From positions 1 through 30,565 of IMG/VR virus record IMGVR_UViG_3300042924_000915: a DNA stretch of 30,565 nucleotides. One strand, written 5' to 3'. This document shows, in pieces, positions 1 to 7,363 of the stretch. Position numbers and translations under genes: made by a program. Position 1 is the first letter of the stretch, and every line of letters starts with the position of its first letter. The notes under the pieces are model-generated. The model saw only the letters and a list, made by a program, of their open reading frames with translations. It searched no databases and was not told the origin of the DNA. The DNA is from a virus.

Positions 1-291
1 GCAACAGCAGCAGAAGTGCTGACTGGCATTGTTACGGCAACACCAACCACAACCCGTAGCATCCAACTGCCAACAGGTGCAAACCTTGACTTGGCAACTG
101 AGTGGGCAATAGGTGATTCGTTTGACTTCAGCGTCATCACTTTGGCTGCATTTGCTTTGACCATCACGGTCAACACAGGTGTGACCATTGTGGGTTCTGC
201 CGCAACTGCGGCAACGTCTGGTGCATCTGCACGATTCCGTGTTCGCAAGACTGCGGCTGATACCTTTATCGTCTACCGCATCGGCGGCTAA
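1..291 (+). CDS. C-terminal part of a capsid-associated beta-rich structural protein (5' truncated)
   Basis: The frame is open from the first base of the window, so this is the 3' end of a longer gene; the GTG at 16 is not needed as a start. The visible 96 residues are rich in Thr, Ala and Val and read as alternating beta strands, ending FIVYRIGG. The pattern (T-x-T-P-T-T-T-R-S-I-Q-L-P-T-G, then GDSFDFSVI, then FRVRKTAADTF) resembles a beta domain common in phage head-fibre and decoration proteins and at the ends of capsid-associated proteins. It lies just before gp4, where P22-like maps place coat-associated genes, and is closed by a strong terminator. Virion location is inferred; the domain name is recalled, not searched. 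Confidence 0.6.
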   Translation, partial: ATAAEVLTGIVTATPTTTRSIQLPTGANLDLATEWAIGDSFDFSVITLAAFALTITVNTGVTIVGSAATAATSGASARFRVRKTAADTFIVYRIGG

Positions 292-299
292 ACCAAGAC

Positions 300-329
300 A
301 GGCCAGCAGAGATGTTGGCCTGTTTTTTT
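300..329 (+). terminator. Rho-independent terminator after the capsid-side gene
   Basis: A 9-bp stem (300-308 with 313-321, one G-T wobble) closes a GAGA tetraloop and is followed by G and seven T. It starts 9 bases after the stop codon at 291 and precedes the gene at 344, so it separates the capsid-side transcript from the tail genes. Confidence 0.9.
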
Positions 330-343
330 AACTGGAGAACGAT

Positions 344-514
344 ATGCCAATGACCAAAGGTTACTCTCAGAAATCCATCGGCAAGAACATTGCTATGGAA
401 ATGAAATCGGGCAAGCCACAAAAGCAAGCTGTTGCAATGGCACTTAGCACGGCAGCCAAGGCAGCAAAAGCCGCAGGCAAGCCAAGCAAAGCTCCGATGA
501 AGAAGATGAAATGA
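344..514 (+). CDS. Small basic phage protein (56 aa) with a KQAVAMAL motif
   Basis: ATG at 344 follows GGAGAACGAT and reads 56 codons to TGA at 512-514. The protein starts MPMTKGYSQKSIGKN and contains SGKPQKQAVAMALSTAAKAA before a Lys-rich tail ending MKKMK. This SGKPxKQAVAxAL pattern recurs in many tiny phage proteins of unknown function. It is strongly cationic, which suggests nucleic-acid contact or packaging with DNA, but that is inference. The stop overlaps the next start as ATGA, so the two genes are translationally coupled. Confidence 0.75.
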   Translation: MPMTKGYSQKSIGKNIAMEMKSGKPQKQAVAMALSTAAKAAKAAGKPSKAPMKKMK

Positions 515-810
515 TTAAGTCAGCCGCAATCGTCAAGACCAAAACTCTCGCCCCGTGGCGAGAGTTGCGGCTGCAAAAGCGCAAAGCCAAAAAGATTGCG
601 ATGCTTGAGCGCAAAGCGATCAAGCAGTATTACCCATCCCGCATTGATGCCACAATCATTGAGGTGCAAGCTGCACCGCAGGACGATGCGCCACCAACCC
701 GCACTGAGCTGGAGGCCAAGGCCACAGAACTTGGAATCAGGTTTGATGGTCGCACAAAGGACAAAAAGCTGGGACAATTGATCCAGGACAGACTGTCTAC
801 AGGAGAATGA
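511..810 (+). CDS. Hypothetical protein with a C-terminal HeH/LEM-like helical motif
   Basis: A 99-residue protein starting MIKSAAIVKTKT with a basic N-terminal half (RELRLQKRKAKKIAMLERKA) and an acidic/Pro linker around residues 50-62. The last 35 residues (TRTELEAKATELGIRFDGRT, then KDKKLGQLIQDRL) look like the small helix-extended-loop-helix (HeH/LEM-like) motif often found at the ends of phage structural or packaging proteins. It is translationally coupled to the gene before it and 1 base from gp4. A minor head-tail joining role would fit the position but is not shown by the sequence. Confidence 0.7.
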   Translation: MIKSAAIVKTKTLAPWRELRLQKRKAKKIAMLERKAIKQYYPSRIDATIIEVQAAPQDDAPPTRTELEAKATELGIRFDGRTKDKKLGQLIQDRLSTGE

Positions 811-811
811 C

Positions 812-1294
812 ATGGGGTGGACCAAGCGCCAATTTATTGAGCAGGCTTTCGATGAGATTGGCCTGGCCTCCTATGCCTTCGATCTCGGACCAGAGCAAAT
901 GCAGTCTGCTCTGCGCAGGCTGGACACCATGCTGGCCGCCTGGAATGCCTTGGGCATTCGTCTGTCATACCCGCTGCCATCCAGCCCCCAGGACAGTGAT
1001 CTGGATGAGCAGACCAACGTGCCCGACAGCTCCAATGAGGCCATCTACACCAACCTGGCCATCAAGCTGGCCCCGAGCTACGGCAAGCAGGTAATGCCTG
1101 ACACCAAGGTCACGGCCAAAGAGTCGTACAACACGCTTCTGTCCCGTGCTGCCATGCCAATGGAGCAGCAACTGCCCAGCACCATGCCAGCAGGCGCAGG
1201 CAACAAGCCATGGCGCGTTTACGACAATCCCTTCATTCGTCCACCAGCCGATCCCGTCCTGGCCGGTCAAGACGGCCCAATCGAATACTACTGA
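812..1294 (+). CDS. P22 gp4-like tail accessory factor (head completion)
   Basis: A 160-residue protein with AGGAG six bases before the ATG. The pattern MGWTKRQFIEQAFDEIGL, then FDLGPEQMQSALRRLDTMLA, then W-N-A-L-G-I-R matches the P22 gp4 family (166 aa in P22). These proteins bind the underside of the portal ring after DNA packaging and start tail assembly; P22 gp4 also has cell-wall hydrolase activity. The middle region (EAIYTNLAIKLAPSYGK) is the conserved helical core. P22 gp4 sits in the same place before gp10. A tailspike head-binding protein at 11758 fits the expected partner set. Confidence 0.88.
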   Translation: MGWTKRQFIEQAFDEIGLASYAFDLGPEQMQSALRRLDTMLAAWNALGIRLSYPLPSSPQDSDLDEQTNVPDSSNEAIYTNLAIKLAPSYGKQVMPDTKVTAKESYNTLLSRAAMPMEQQLPSTMPAGAGNKPWRVYDNPFIRPPADPVLAGQDGPIEYY

Positions 1295-1306
1295 GGAACA
1301 GCAGTC

Positions 1307-2482
1307 ATGCCAACGATCAATCAACTATCGCCCATTTCTCAAGTATCCGGTGGCGATCAGCTCCCGATCTATGTGCCCAACAATGGTGACGCACGCAGGG
1401 TCTCAGTCACGCAGCTTCTGCAATATTTCCAGCAGACGTTTGCATCTCCGACCTTGGCGACAAACCTATACGTTCCAGGCACAGGTTTTAACATCACTGT
1501 GCCAACACCCGTCAGCAATGACCAGTGGATGCTTCTGCAGCCTGCTAGCACACTGGCCACTGGCACGATCACCCTGCCATTGAATACTGGCGTTCCTGAT
1601 GGCACTACTGTGCTGATTACGACCACGCAAGAGATCACCTCGCTGACCATTGCACTGAATGGCGCATCTGCCATTTTTGGTGCAGTCACAAGCCTGGGCG
1701 CTGGCACCGCAACAGCAATCAGGTTTTATCAGCCCACAAATAGCTGGTACAACATAAATTTAACTACGGTTTATGCGGCAGGGATTCAGTCGTGGTTAAC
1801 CACCCCAAGCAGTGCCAATCTACGGGCAGCAATGACCGACGAGACCGGCACTGGTGTGCTGGTGTTCAACAACACCCCGACTTTAATCACACCAATACTT
1901 GGCACTCCGACATCAGGCACTCTTACCTCATGCACCGGCTTGCCAGTTACGACAGGCATCAGTGGCCTGGGCGCAAATGTGGCCGCATTCTTGGCAACCC
2001 CAAGCAGCGCAAATCTTGCCGCTGCGTTGACCGATGAAACTGGCACAGGGGCAGCAGTTTTTGCAAACACCCCCACACTAGTCACGCCCAATATTGGCGC
2101 AGCCACAGGCACAAGTCTGGCAGTAACTGGTGCAGTCACTTCATCCGGAACGGCTGGCGTGGGCTATGCCACAGGCGCAGGCGGTGCAGTAACCCAAGGA
2201 ACCAGCCGCACCACCGGCGTGACACTAAATAAAACCTCTGGTGCGATAACCCTGTTCAGCGCAGCAGGCACAACAGTCGCGACGACCTTTACCGTGACCA
2301 ATAGCACCGTTGCAGCAACCGATGTCATCATCCTGAACCAGAAATCAGGCACAGATCTCTATGACTTGATGGTCACAGCAGTTGGTGCTGGAAGTTTCAA
2401 CATCACATTCCGCACCACGGGTGGCACGACAACCGAGCAGCCTGTTTTCAACTTTGTGGTCATCAAAGGCGTGGCAGCGTAA
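1307..2482 (+). CDS. Beta-rich virion protein with tandem TPSSANL...TDETGTG repeats
   Basis: A 391-residue protein starting MPTINQLSPISQVSGGDQLP. Residues about 14-35 (GDQLPIYVPNNGDARRVSVT) form an N-terminal anchor-like motif found in phage appendage proteins. A beta domain follows (about 45-150), then two copies of a repeat carrying TPSSANLxAAxTDETGTG and NTPTLxTPxxGxxTG (about 165-270), then a C-terminal domain ending FNFVVIKGVAA. This repeat is widespread in phage fibres and decoration-type appendages. Sitting between gp4 and gp10, where P22 has no such gene, it is probably an added virion appendage or capsid decoration; that role is inferred. The stop overlaps the next ATG by one base. 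Confidence 0.75.
   Translation: MPTINQLSPISQVSGGDQLPIYVPNNGDARRVSVTQLLQYFQQTFASPTLATNLYVPGTGFNITVPTPVSNDQWMLLQPASTLATGTITLPLNTGVPDGTTVLITTTQEITSLTIALNGASAIFGAVTSLGAGTATAIRFYQPTNSWYNINLTTVYAAGIQSWLTTPSSANLRAAMTDETGTGVLVFNNTPTLITPILGTPTSGTLTSCTGLPVTTGISGLGANVAAFLATPSSANLAAALTDETGTGAAVFANTPTLVTPNIGAATGTSLAVTGAVTSSGTAGVGYATGAGGAVTQGTSRTTGVTLNKTSGAITLFSAAGTTVATTFTVTNSTVAATDVIILNQKSGTDLYDLMVTAVGAGSFNITFRTTGGTTTEQPVFNFVVIKGVAA
1802..2090 (+). repeat. Two in-frame 65-codon repeats inside the appendage gene
   Basis: Copy 1 starts at 1802 and copy 2 at 1997, a 195-base offset. Both begin ACCCCAAGCAG and encode TPSSANL, TDETGTG and NTPTL. They differ mainly at third codon positions, so selection has acted on the protein after duplication. 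The second copy is clear to about 2090 and then fades into the C-terminal domain. Confidence 0.8.
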
Positions 2483-2670
2483 TGGCAACCAAGCCCAAGT
2501 CCTCTGTCAATAAGGCGGCTGTTTACACCAAGCCGACTATGCGCAAGAACCTGTTTGAGAAGATCAAAGGACAGGCTGTGCAGGGCACTGAAGCTGGGCA
2601 GTGGTCAGCTCGCAAGGCGCAGTTGCTGGCCAAGCAATACAAGGCCAAAGGTGGAGGTTACAAGTCATGA
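2482..2670 (+). CDS. Small basic protein with a QWSARKAQLLAKxYK motif
   Basis: A 62-residue, Lys-rich protein: MATKPKSSVNKAAVYTKPTM, a central KIKGQAVQGTEAGQWSARKA, and a GGGYKS end. The block G-x-W-S-A-R-K-A-Q-x-x-A-K-x-Y-K-x-x-G-G-G-Y is conserved in a DUF family (DUF5872-like, from memory) found in aquatic phages and some large eukaryotic viruses. No function is known to me. The pattern and high charge suggest nucleic-acid binding, which is inference. It overlaps the upstream stop by one base and the next gene by four. Confidence 0.75.
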   Translation: MATKPKSSVNKAAVYTKPTMRKNLFEKIKGQAVQGTEAGQWSARKAQLLAKQYKAKGGGYKS

Positions 2671-2900
2671 AGGCCACGCAGAAATCGCTCAAGGACTGGA
2701 GTGCACAGAACTGGCGCACCAAGTCTGGAAAGCCGTCTAGCGAGACGGGAGAGCGCTATCTGCCCGAGAAGGCCATCAAGGCTTTGACCCCGGCTGAGTA
2801 CGCTGCAACAACCCGCGCCAAGCGCGAGGCCACATCCAAGGGAAAACAGTTTGCAAAGCAGCCCAAGAAGGTGGCCGCAAAAGTGGCGAGGTACAGATGA
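2667..2900 (+). CDS. Small basic protein with a TGERYLPEKAI motif
   Basis: The start is the ATG at 2667, overlapping the upstream TGA as ATGA; a longer upstream extension exists but would run through the previous gene. The 77-residue product begins MKATQKSLKDWSAQNW, contains RTKSGKPSSETGERYLPEKA, then EYAATTRAKREATSKGKQ and a Lys/Arg-rich end. The same motif set (SLKxWxxxxWxTKSGKxS, TGERYLP, KGKQ, KQPKK) recurs in small proteins of marine and freshwater phages and algal viruses, usually beside the type at 2482. Function unknown; a DNA- or RNA-binding role is inferred from charge only. Confidence 0.75.
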   Translation: MKATQKSLKDWSAQNWRTKSGKPSSETGERYLPEKAIKALTPAEYAATTRAKREATSKGKQFAKQPKKVAAKVARYR

Positions 2901-3193
2901 AAACACCGGCATGGCAGCGCAAAGAAGGGCAGAATCCAAAGGGCGGCTTGAACGCTGCTGGTCGCGCCAGCTTGAAAGCTGCAGGCCAGAACATCAAGCC
3001 ACCTGTTAAGTCGGGCGACAACCCGAGGCGAGCCAGCTTCCTGGCTCGAATGGGAAACATGCCTGGGCCAGAGATGAAAAACGGTGAGCCGACCAGGCTG
3101 CTGCTCAGTCTGAAGGCCTGGGGCGCAAGCTCCAAGGAAGATGCACGGTCTAAGGCCAAGGCAATCTCAGCACGCAACAAAGCCAAAAAGTGA
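2897..3193 (+). CDS. DUF6321-like small basic protein
   Basis: A 98-residue protein starting MKTPAWQRKEGQNPKGGLNA, followed by KPPVKSGDNPRRASFLARMG, then a PTRLLLSLKAWGAS block and a Lys-rich end. This is the pattern of a small conserved viral family I know as DUF6321: W-x-R-K-E-G-x-N-P-x-G-G-L-N, then SGDNPRRxSFLARMG. Function is unknown. It is the third of three overlapping genes of this sort (ATGA overlap at 2897), all absent from P22 at this position. The stop lies 4 bases before the gp10 start. Confidence 0.78.
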   Translation: MKTPAWQRKEGQNPKGGLNAAGRASLKAAGQNIKPPVKSGDNPRRASFLARMGNMPGPEMKNGEPTRLLLSLKAWGASSKEDARSKAKAISARNKAKK

Positions 3194-3197
3194 TGCC

Positions 3198-4643
3198 ATG
3201 CAAGTTCCAATCCTAAGTGGCATCTACGCTGACAGCACGCCAGAGCTGCGCACCGCATACCCTGTGAACATGGTGCCGGTGCCAAAGGCGTCAGGCATCA
3301 GCAATGGATTCCTGCGCCCAGGCGATGGCATCGTGGCCAACGGCACAGGCCCAGGCGTTGACCGTGGCGGCATCAACTGGAACGGCGTCTGCTACCGTGT
3401 AATGGGAACCAAACTGGTGTCGGTGGACAGCAATGGGTCTGTGACCGTGCTGGGCGATGTTGGTGGGCCTACCACCGAGCTGGTGACTATGGACTACAGC
3501 TTTGATGTGCTGGCCATTGCCTCTGGTGGGCGACTGTACTATTGGATTCCGGTCAATACGCCAGGAACCATAGGCTGGAACCCAACTGCTCCAATCTTGC
3601 GTCAAGTCACCGACCCAGACCTTGGTGTGGTGCTGGACTTCTGCTGGGTGGATGGCTATTTCATGACCACCGATGGCGCCAACCTGGTCGTCACCGAGTT
3701 GTCAGACCCTACCCAGGTCAACCCCCTGAAATATGGCAGCTCAGAAGTTGACCCCGACCCAGTGGTGGCCCTCATCAAGTTGCGCAACGAGGTCTATGCA
3801 CTGAACAGCAACACGATGGAGGTCTTCGACAACGTGGGCGGCGAGCTGTTTCCATTTGCTCGCATTGATGGTGCACAAGTCCAAAAGGGCGTTCTTGGCA
3901 CGCACGCTTGCTGCGTCTACTTGGAGCGCATTGCGTTTTTGGGCGGTGGTCGAAACGAAGCCCCAAGCATCTACCTTGGCGCAGCGGCCACCACCCAGAA
4001 AATCAGCACCCAGGAAATCGACAATCTGCTCCTTCAGTACACTGAGGAGCAACTGGTCAAGGTTCAACTGGAAGCACGCAACGACAAGAACCACCAGCAC
4101 CTCTACGTCCATCTGCCAGACCGCACGGTGGTCTACGATGCCTCCGCATCTGAGGCTCTGGAGCAGCCCGTCTGGTTCACTCTGACCACCACAGTGGTCG
4201 GTTTCAGCCAGTACCGGGCACGCAACATGGTCTGGATATACGACAAGTGGCTGGTCGGCGATCCGCAGTCCAACTCCATCGGCTATCTGGTGCAAGACAT
4301 TGGCCACCACTGGGGCCAGCAAGTGCGCTGGGAGTTTGGCACGGTCATCGTCTACAACGAAGGCAATGGCGCGATCTTCAACCGCCTTGAGCTGGTCGCA
4401 CTGACCGGCAGCGTGGCGCTGGGCAAGAACCCGCAGATCAGCACCAGCTACAGCGTCAACGGCCTCGCCTGGAGTCAAGACCGCAGCATTGCTGTTGGCA
4501 CGATTGGCAGCACAGCCAAGCGCCTGGCTTGGTTCCAGCAGGGGCACATGCGCAACTGGCGCATCCAGCGTTTCCGTGGCGACAGCGATGCCCATGTGTC
4601 GTTTGCACGCCTTGAGGCACAGATCGAGGCGCTGGCATACTGA
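3198..4643 (+). CDS. P22 gp10-like tail hub protein (packaged DNA stabilisation)
   Basis: The 481-residue product from ATG 3198 begins MQVPILSGIYADSTPELRTA and continues Y-P-V-N-M-V-P-V, the N-terminal pattern of P22 gp10 (472 aa). An ATG at 3141 in the same frame would run inside the previous gene, and the family start favours 3198. The rest is a beta-rich fold with GGRLYYW, LDFCWVDGYFMTTDG and RNEVYALNSNTMEVFDNVGG, typical of the gp10 family. gp10 forms a hexameric ring below gp4, closes the portal channel and receives the tail needle. The following needle-like gene fits. Overlaps the next ATG by one base (TGATG). Confidence 0.87.
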   Translation: MQVPILSGIYADSTPELRTAYPVNMVPVPKASGISNGFLRPGDGIVANGTGPGVDRGGINWNGVCYRVMGTKLVSVDSNGSVTVLGDVGGPTTELVTMDYSFDVLAIASGGRLYYWIPVNTPGTIGWNPTAPILRQVTDPDLGVVLDFCWVDGYFMTTDGANLVVTELSDPTQVNPLKYGSSEVDPDPVVALIKLRNEVYALNSNTMEVFDNVGGELFPFARIDGAQVQKGVLGTHACCVYLERIAFLGGGRNEAPSIYLGAAATTQKISTQEIDNLLLQYTEEQLVKVQLEARNDKNHQHLYVHLPDRTVVYDASASEALEQPVWFTLTTTVVGFSQYRARNMVWIYDKWLVGDPQSNSIGYLVQDIGHHWGQQVRWEFGTVIVYNEGNGAIFNRLELVALTGSVALGKNPQISTSYSVNGLAWSQDRSIAVGTIGSTAKRLAWFQQGHMRNWRIQRFRGDSDAHVSFARLEAQIEALAY

Positions 4644-5437
4644 TGGCAACCGCACCACAATCCCGCAAGTTAAACCTGACCCGCGATCAGCTCGCGGAGT
4701 TTCTGACCGACCAGCAGCAGATCAGGCAGTTCGAGCTGCTGTTTTCTGCCGTCGATCAGCTCCAGGTTATTGTCGGGACTGACTTTGAGTACCAGGCAGA
4801 CACGGCGGCGGCCACAGCAAACGAGGCGCTGGCGCAGATCAGTGCATTGGCACAAGAAACCTTTGTCAGCATTGCGTCAGCCGAGAACAAAGCCAATCAA
4901 GCATTGGCGCTGTTAAATAAACTGACCGCAGCCGTTGAGGGTTTGCAAATGACCCCACCGCCAAGGGAGTTCAAGCGCAGCCGCTACGGATCGTTCTACG
5001 ACACCACCACGCAACCGGCAACGGTCATCAATACTGCGACGGCTATTACGTTCAACACGACAGACCTGAGCAATGGTGTTTATCTTGGTTCTCCCACCTC
5101 GCGCATCATTGTGGACAGCGAGGGAATTTACAACTTTGATACATCGTTTCAACTGGACAAAACCACAGGTGGCACTGCTGAGTTCTATTTTTGGTTCAGA
5201 CTCAATGGCGTGGATGTGCCAAACAGTGCAAGCCAGATCAGAATTCAAGGCAACAACTCTGAAATTTTCTCGTCGTTAAATTACTTTTTTAACCTCAAGG
5301 CCAACGATTATGTCGAGCTGATGTTTTCTGTCAGCGACCTGAGCGCCGTGCTTACTGCCTTTCCTGCGGCTGCACCGCACCCAGGTATTCCGTCCATAAT
5401 TCTCACAGTCAACAACAACATCGGAGGTGTCCAATGA
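4643..5437 (+). CDS. Probable tail needle: coiled coil plus C1q/TNF-like knob
   Basis: A 264-residue protein directly after gp10, where P22 has gp26 (233 aa) and Sf6 has gp7 (282 aa). Residues about 25-105 are helical with heptad-like Ala/Leu spacing (ATANEALAQISALAQETF, ENKANQALALLNKLTAAVEG), fitting a trimeric coiled coil. Residues about 112-264 form a beta-rich domain starting YGSFYDTTTQ with YNFDTSFQLDK and FYFWFRLNGVDVPNSA, the pattern of C1q/TNF-like jelly rolls on phage fibres. The Sf6 needle ends in a TNF-like knob, so architecture and position agree. Alternative: an unrelated short fibre. It would plug the tail tube and meet the outer membrane first. Confidence 0.65.
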   Translation: MATAPQSRKLNLTRDQLAEFLTDQQQIRQFELLFSAVDQLQVIVGTDFEYQADTAAATANEALAQISALAQETFVSIASAENKANQALALLNKLTAAVEGLQMTPPPREFKRSRYGSFYDTTTQPATVINTATAITFNTTDLSNGVYLGSPTSRIIVDSEGIYNFDTSFQLDKTTGGTAEFYFWFRLNGVDVPNSASQIRIQGNNSEIFSSLNYFFNLKANDYVELMFSVSDLSAVLTAFPAAAPHPGIPSIILTVNNNIGGVQ

Positions 5438-5769
5438 CCGTCATCATCAAAGTGCTGATTCCTGCCAAGCAGGCCGAGAACAGCCAGACCACTCAGTACA
5501 CGGCCACAAACTGTAAGGCCATTATCGACAAGTTCACTGCCACCAACACGAGCGCAGGCAATGTGACTATCAGCGTCAACCTGGTGACCAGTGGCGGCAG
5601 TGCAGGCACGAACAACTTGATCGTGGACACCCGTAGCATCGTACCGGATGAGACCTATACCTTTCCAGAGCTGGTCGGCCAGGCTCTAGAGCCTGGCAGT
5701 TTTATTTCCACCATTGCCAGCGCAGCCACATCGTTGACAATCCGAGCATCTGGCCGCGAAATCACTTAA
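5434..5769 (+). CDS. Small beta-sandwich virion-associated protein
   Basis: A 111-residue protein with MTVIIKVLIPAKQAENSQTT, then a Cys-poor beta pattern (NVTISVNLVTSGG, NLIVDTRSIVPDETYTFPEL) ending SLTIRASGREIT. Small all-beta proteins of this pattern are frequent in podophage tail and head operons and are annotated only as hypothetical. It starts inside the ATGA overlap with the needle gene, so its synthesis is probably coupled to it. A needle- or hub-associated role is possible but unproven. Confidence 0.7.
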   Translation: MTVIIKVLIPAKQAENSQTTQYTATNCKAIIDKFTATNTSAGNVTISVNLVTSGGSAGTNNLIVDTRSIVPDETYTFPELVGQALEPGSFISTIASAATSLTIRASGREIT

Positions 5770-5780
5770 AGGAGAACAGC

Positions 5781-6182
5781 ATGGACAAATTTATGATGAT
5801 GCCCAAAGGCTTTATGGGCCTGCCAATGGATGAGGAATTCATCACCACGGCAGAAAACAAGAAGAACTACGTCATTGCGGTGCAGGACTGGAACTACGGT
5901 CCAGAGATGCCCACCAACGAGCCAGGCGCAAACAAGGAGTTCTACGCAGGGCTGGCCGAGGCCATGCAGTGCACCGAAAAGGACGCACGGCGCAAGCATT
6001 GCTCAAATTGCGAGTATTACGACAACAGTTTTATGGCCCAAGTCAAGATCGAGCGTATTCCGATGGCAGCCTACGACAAAGGCGCAGGCTTTCGTGGCCA
6101 CTGTGAAAAGCTGAACTTCATCTGCAACGACATGCGCGTCTGCCAGGCCTGGGAAGACCGGGAAGAAGAAGAAGAATATTGA
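5781..6182 (+). CDS. Hypothetical Cys-rich protein with a CxxCxYY...C...C...CxxW pattern
   Basis: A 133-residue protein with AAAGGAG upstream of the ATG. The C-terminal half holds six cysteines: C64, C74, C77, C108, C115 and C121, followed by W124, then a run of acidic residues (EDREEEEEY). The spacing suggests a zinc-bound or Fe-S mini-domain; I cannot tell which. It resembles the Cys pattern in the small protein at 19531 and the end of the nuclease at 21326. Homologues in similar phages are uncharacterised. Its place among tail and ejection genes suggests a late role. Confidence 0.72.
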   Translation: MDKFMMMPKGFMGLPMDEEFITTAENKKNYVIAVQDWNYGPEMPTNEPGANKEFYAGLAEAMQCTEKDARRKHCSNCEYYDNSFMAQVKIERIPMAAYDKGAGFRGHCEKLNFICNDMRVCQAWEDREEEEEY

Positions 6183-6260
6183 CGGGATGCCGAAATGTGG
6201 GAAAATGCAGCCGCTGAGCCTATCGAGCCGCCAGCAGCTCACCCTGAACAGGAGCTGCGC

Positions 6261-6710
6261 ATGTCTGGTGTCGATTGGTTGAGAGTGAACCTGCAAAGGG
6301 TTTTCGCGCTCCCAACGCCAGCCGTTGAATGGCTGCTCATGCTTTATGGGGCCATCCAGGTCTTTGATGATGTCGCAGACGGTGATCCAGTCGAGCGCGA
6401 AGACCTCAATGCGGTGATCTGGAACACCCTGGTTGGCATGAACCAGAACACATTTTGGATTGCCAACTCCCACAGCCTCGCACCCATAGTGGCCACCATG
6501 ATCCTGAAGTGGCAGGCATCCGACCAGGCCGAGCGATCAGGCAAGGCCGATGCACGGTCATTTGTCTGGCGTGCAGGGTACTATGACGTTGTGCTGATGA
6601 CCGTGGCGCTGTGCCACGGCACTCGTCGTGCGACAGAAGATGCAGGCAGCGTCATGGAGTTGTATGGCGAGAAATTTGAAGACTACATGAAGGAGTTCAG
6701 CCATGCCTGA
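6261..6710 (+). CDS. P22 gp14-position protein (head assembly/ejection accessory)
   Basis: The start at 6261 is chosen because AGGAG lies six bases upstream; an in-frame ATG at 6195 would add 22 low-complexity residues but has no good ribosome site, though it would give 171 aa, close to P22 gp14 (172 aa). The product is helical: MSGVDWLRVNLQRVF, LLMLYGAIQVFDDVADGDPV, LKWQASDQAERSGKADARSF, VWRAGYYDVVLM, ending MKEFSHA. P22 order is gp14-gp7-gp20-gp16, and here this gene is followed by gp7- and ejection-type genes, so it is probably the gp14 counterpart. The DDVAD run resembles the Asp-rich motif of prenyl synthases, but nothing else supports that. Overlaps the next gene by 8 bases. Confidence 0.7.
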   Translation: MSGVDWLRVNLQRVFALPTPAVEWLLMLYGAIQVFDDVADGDPVEREDLNAVIWNTLVGMNQNTFWIANSHSLAPIVATMILKWQASDQAERSGKADARSFVWRAGYYDVVLMTVALCHGTRRATEDAGSVMELYGEKFEDYMKEFSHA

Positions 6711-7353
6711 TCCAGTAACAGCTCTAGTTGTTGGCGGCAGTCAACTTGTCAGCGGCATGATGCAGGCCGATGCAGCAGGAGAAGCTGCAGGCATCCAAGC
6801 AGGCGCAGCAGAGGCTGGCATTGCAGAGCAGCGTAGGCAGTTCGATGCACTGCAAGCATTGCTCAAACCTTACACCGAGGCAGGTCTTCCTGCGCTTCAG
6901 CAGCAGCAGGCATTGCTTGGCCTACAAGGACCAGAAGCAGAGCAGGCCGCCATTGAGCGCATTCAAGGTGGTCAAACCTTCCAGGCTTTGCAGCAGCAGG
7001 GCGAAAACGCACTTCTTCAGACCGCATCGGCCACTGGTGGCTTGCGCGGTGGAAATCTGCAAGGCGCCCTTGCACAATTCCGACCAGCTTTGCTGAGCCA
7101 AGCCATCGAGCAGCAATATGGCCGCCTGGGCGGCATGACCACTTTGGGCCAGCGTTCTGCTGCCGGTGTCGGCGCTGCTGGCATGGAGTCTGGAACCAAT
7201 GTGGCCAACTTACTGGCCCAGCAAGGAGCAGCCAGAGCTGGTGGAGAACTTGGCGAGGCCAAGGCATTCAGTGGCCTGTTCAACCTGCCAGCTCAGGTGC
7301 TTGGTTTCCAGTACGGCGCAGGTGGCAAGGCTGGTATGGGCTTCAAGTTTTAA
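6703..7353 (+). CDS. P22 gp7-like DNA ejection protein
   Basis: A 216-residue Ala/Gly/Gln-rich protein starting MPDPVTALVVGGSQLVSGMM. The hydrophobic, Gly-rich start, the FDALQALLKPYTEAGLPALQ block, the QNALL-type and SATGGLRGGN motifs and the GRLGGMTTLG stretch are typical of the P22 gp7 / DNA-transfer family (229 aa in P22). gp7 is carried in the virion and ejected into the cell to form part of the trans-envelope DNA conduit. It is followed by two larger proteins in the positions of gp20 and gp16. Confidence 0.82.
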   Translation: MPDPVTALVVGGSQLVSGMMQADAAGEAAGIQAGAAEAGIAEQRRQFDALQALLKPYTEAGLPALQQQQALLGLQGPEAEQAAIERIQGGQTFQALQQQGENALLQTASATGGLRGGNLQGALAQFRPALLSQAIEQQYGRLGGMTTLGQRSAAGVGAAGMESGTNVANLLAQQGAARAGGELGEAKAFSGLFNLPAQVLGFQYGAGGKAGMGFKF

Positions 7354-7363
7354 GGAATAAAAC

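Noticed and set aside
3141-3198. An ATG start that would extend gp10 by 19 residues.
   Set aside because: The extra residues are a shadow of the preceding gene, and gp10 homologues begin at the MQVPILSG-type sequence.
3741-4658. A 305-codon open frame on the minus strand opposite gp10.
   Set aside because: It lies wholly antisense to a family-assigned gene, has no ribosome site or recognised motif, and arises from the codon pattern of the sense gene.
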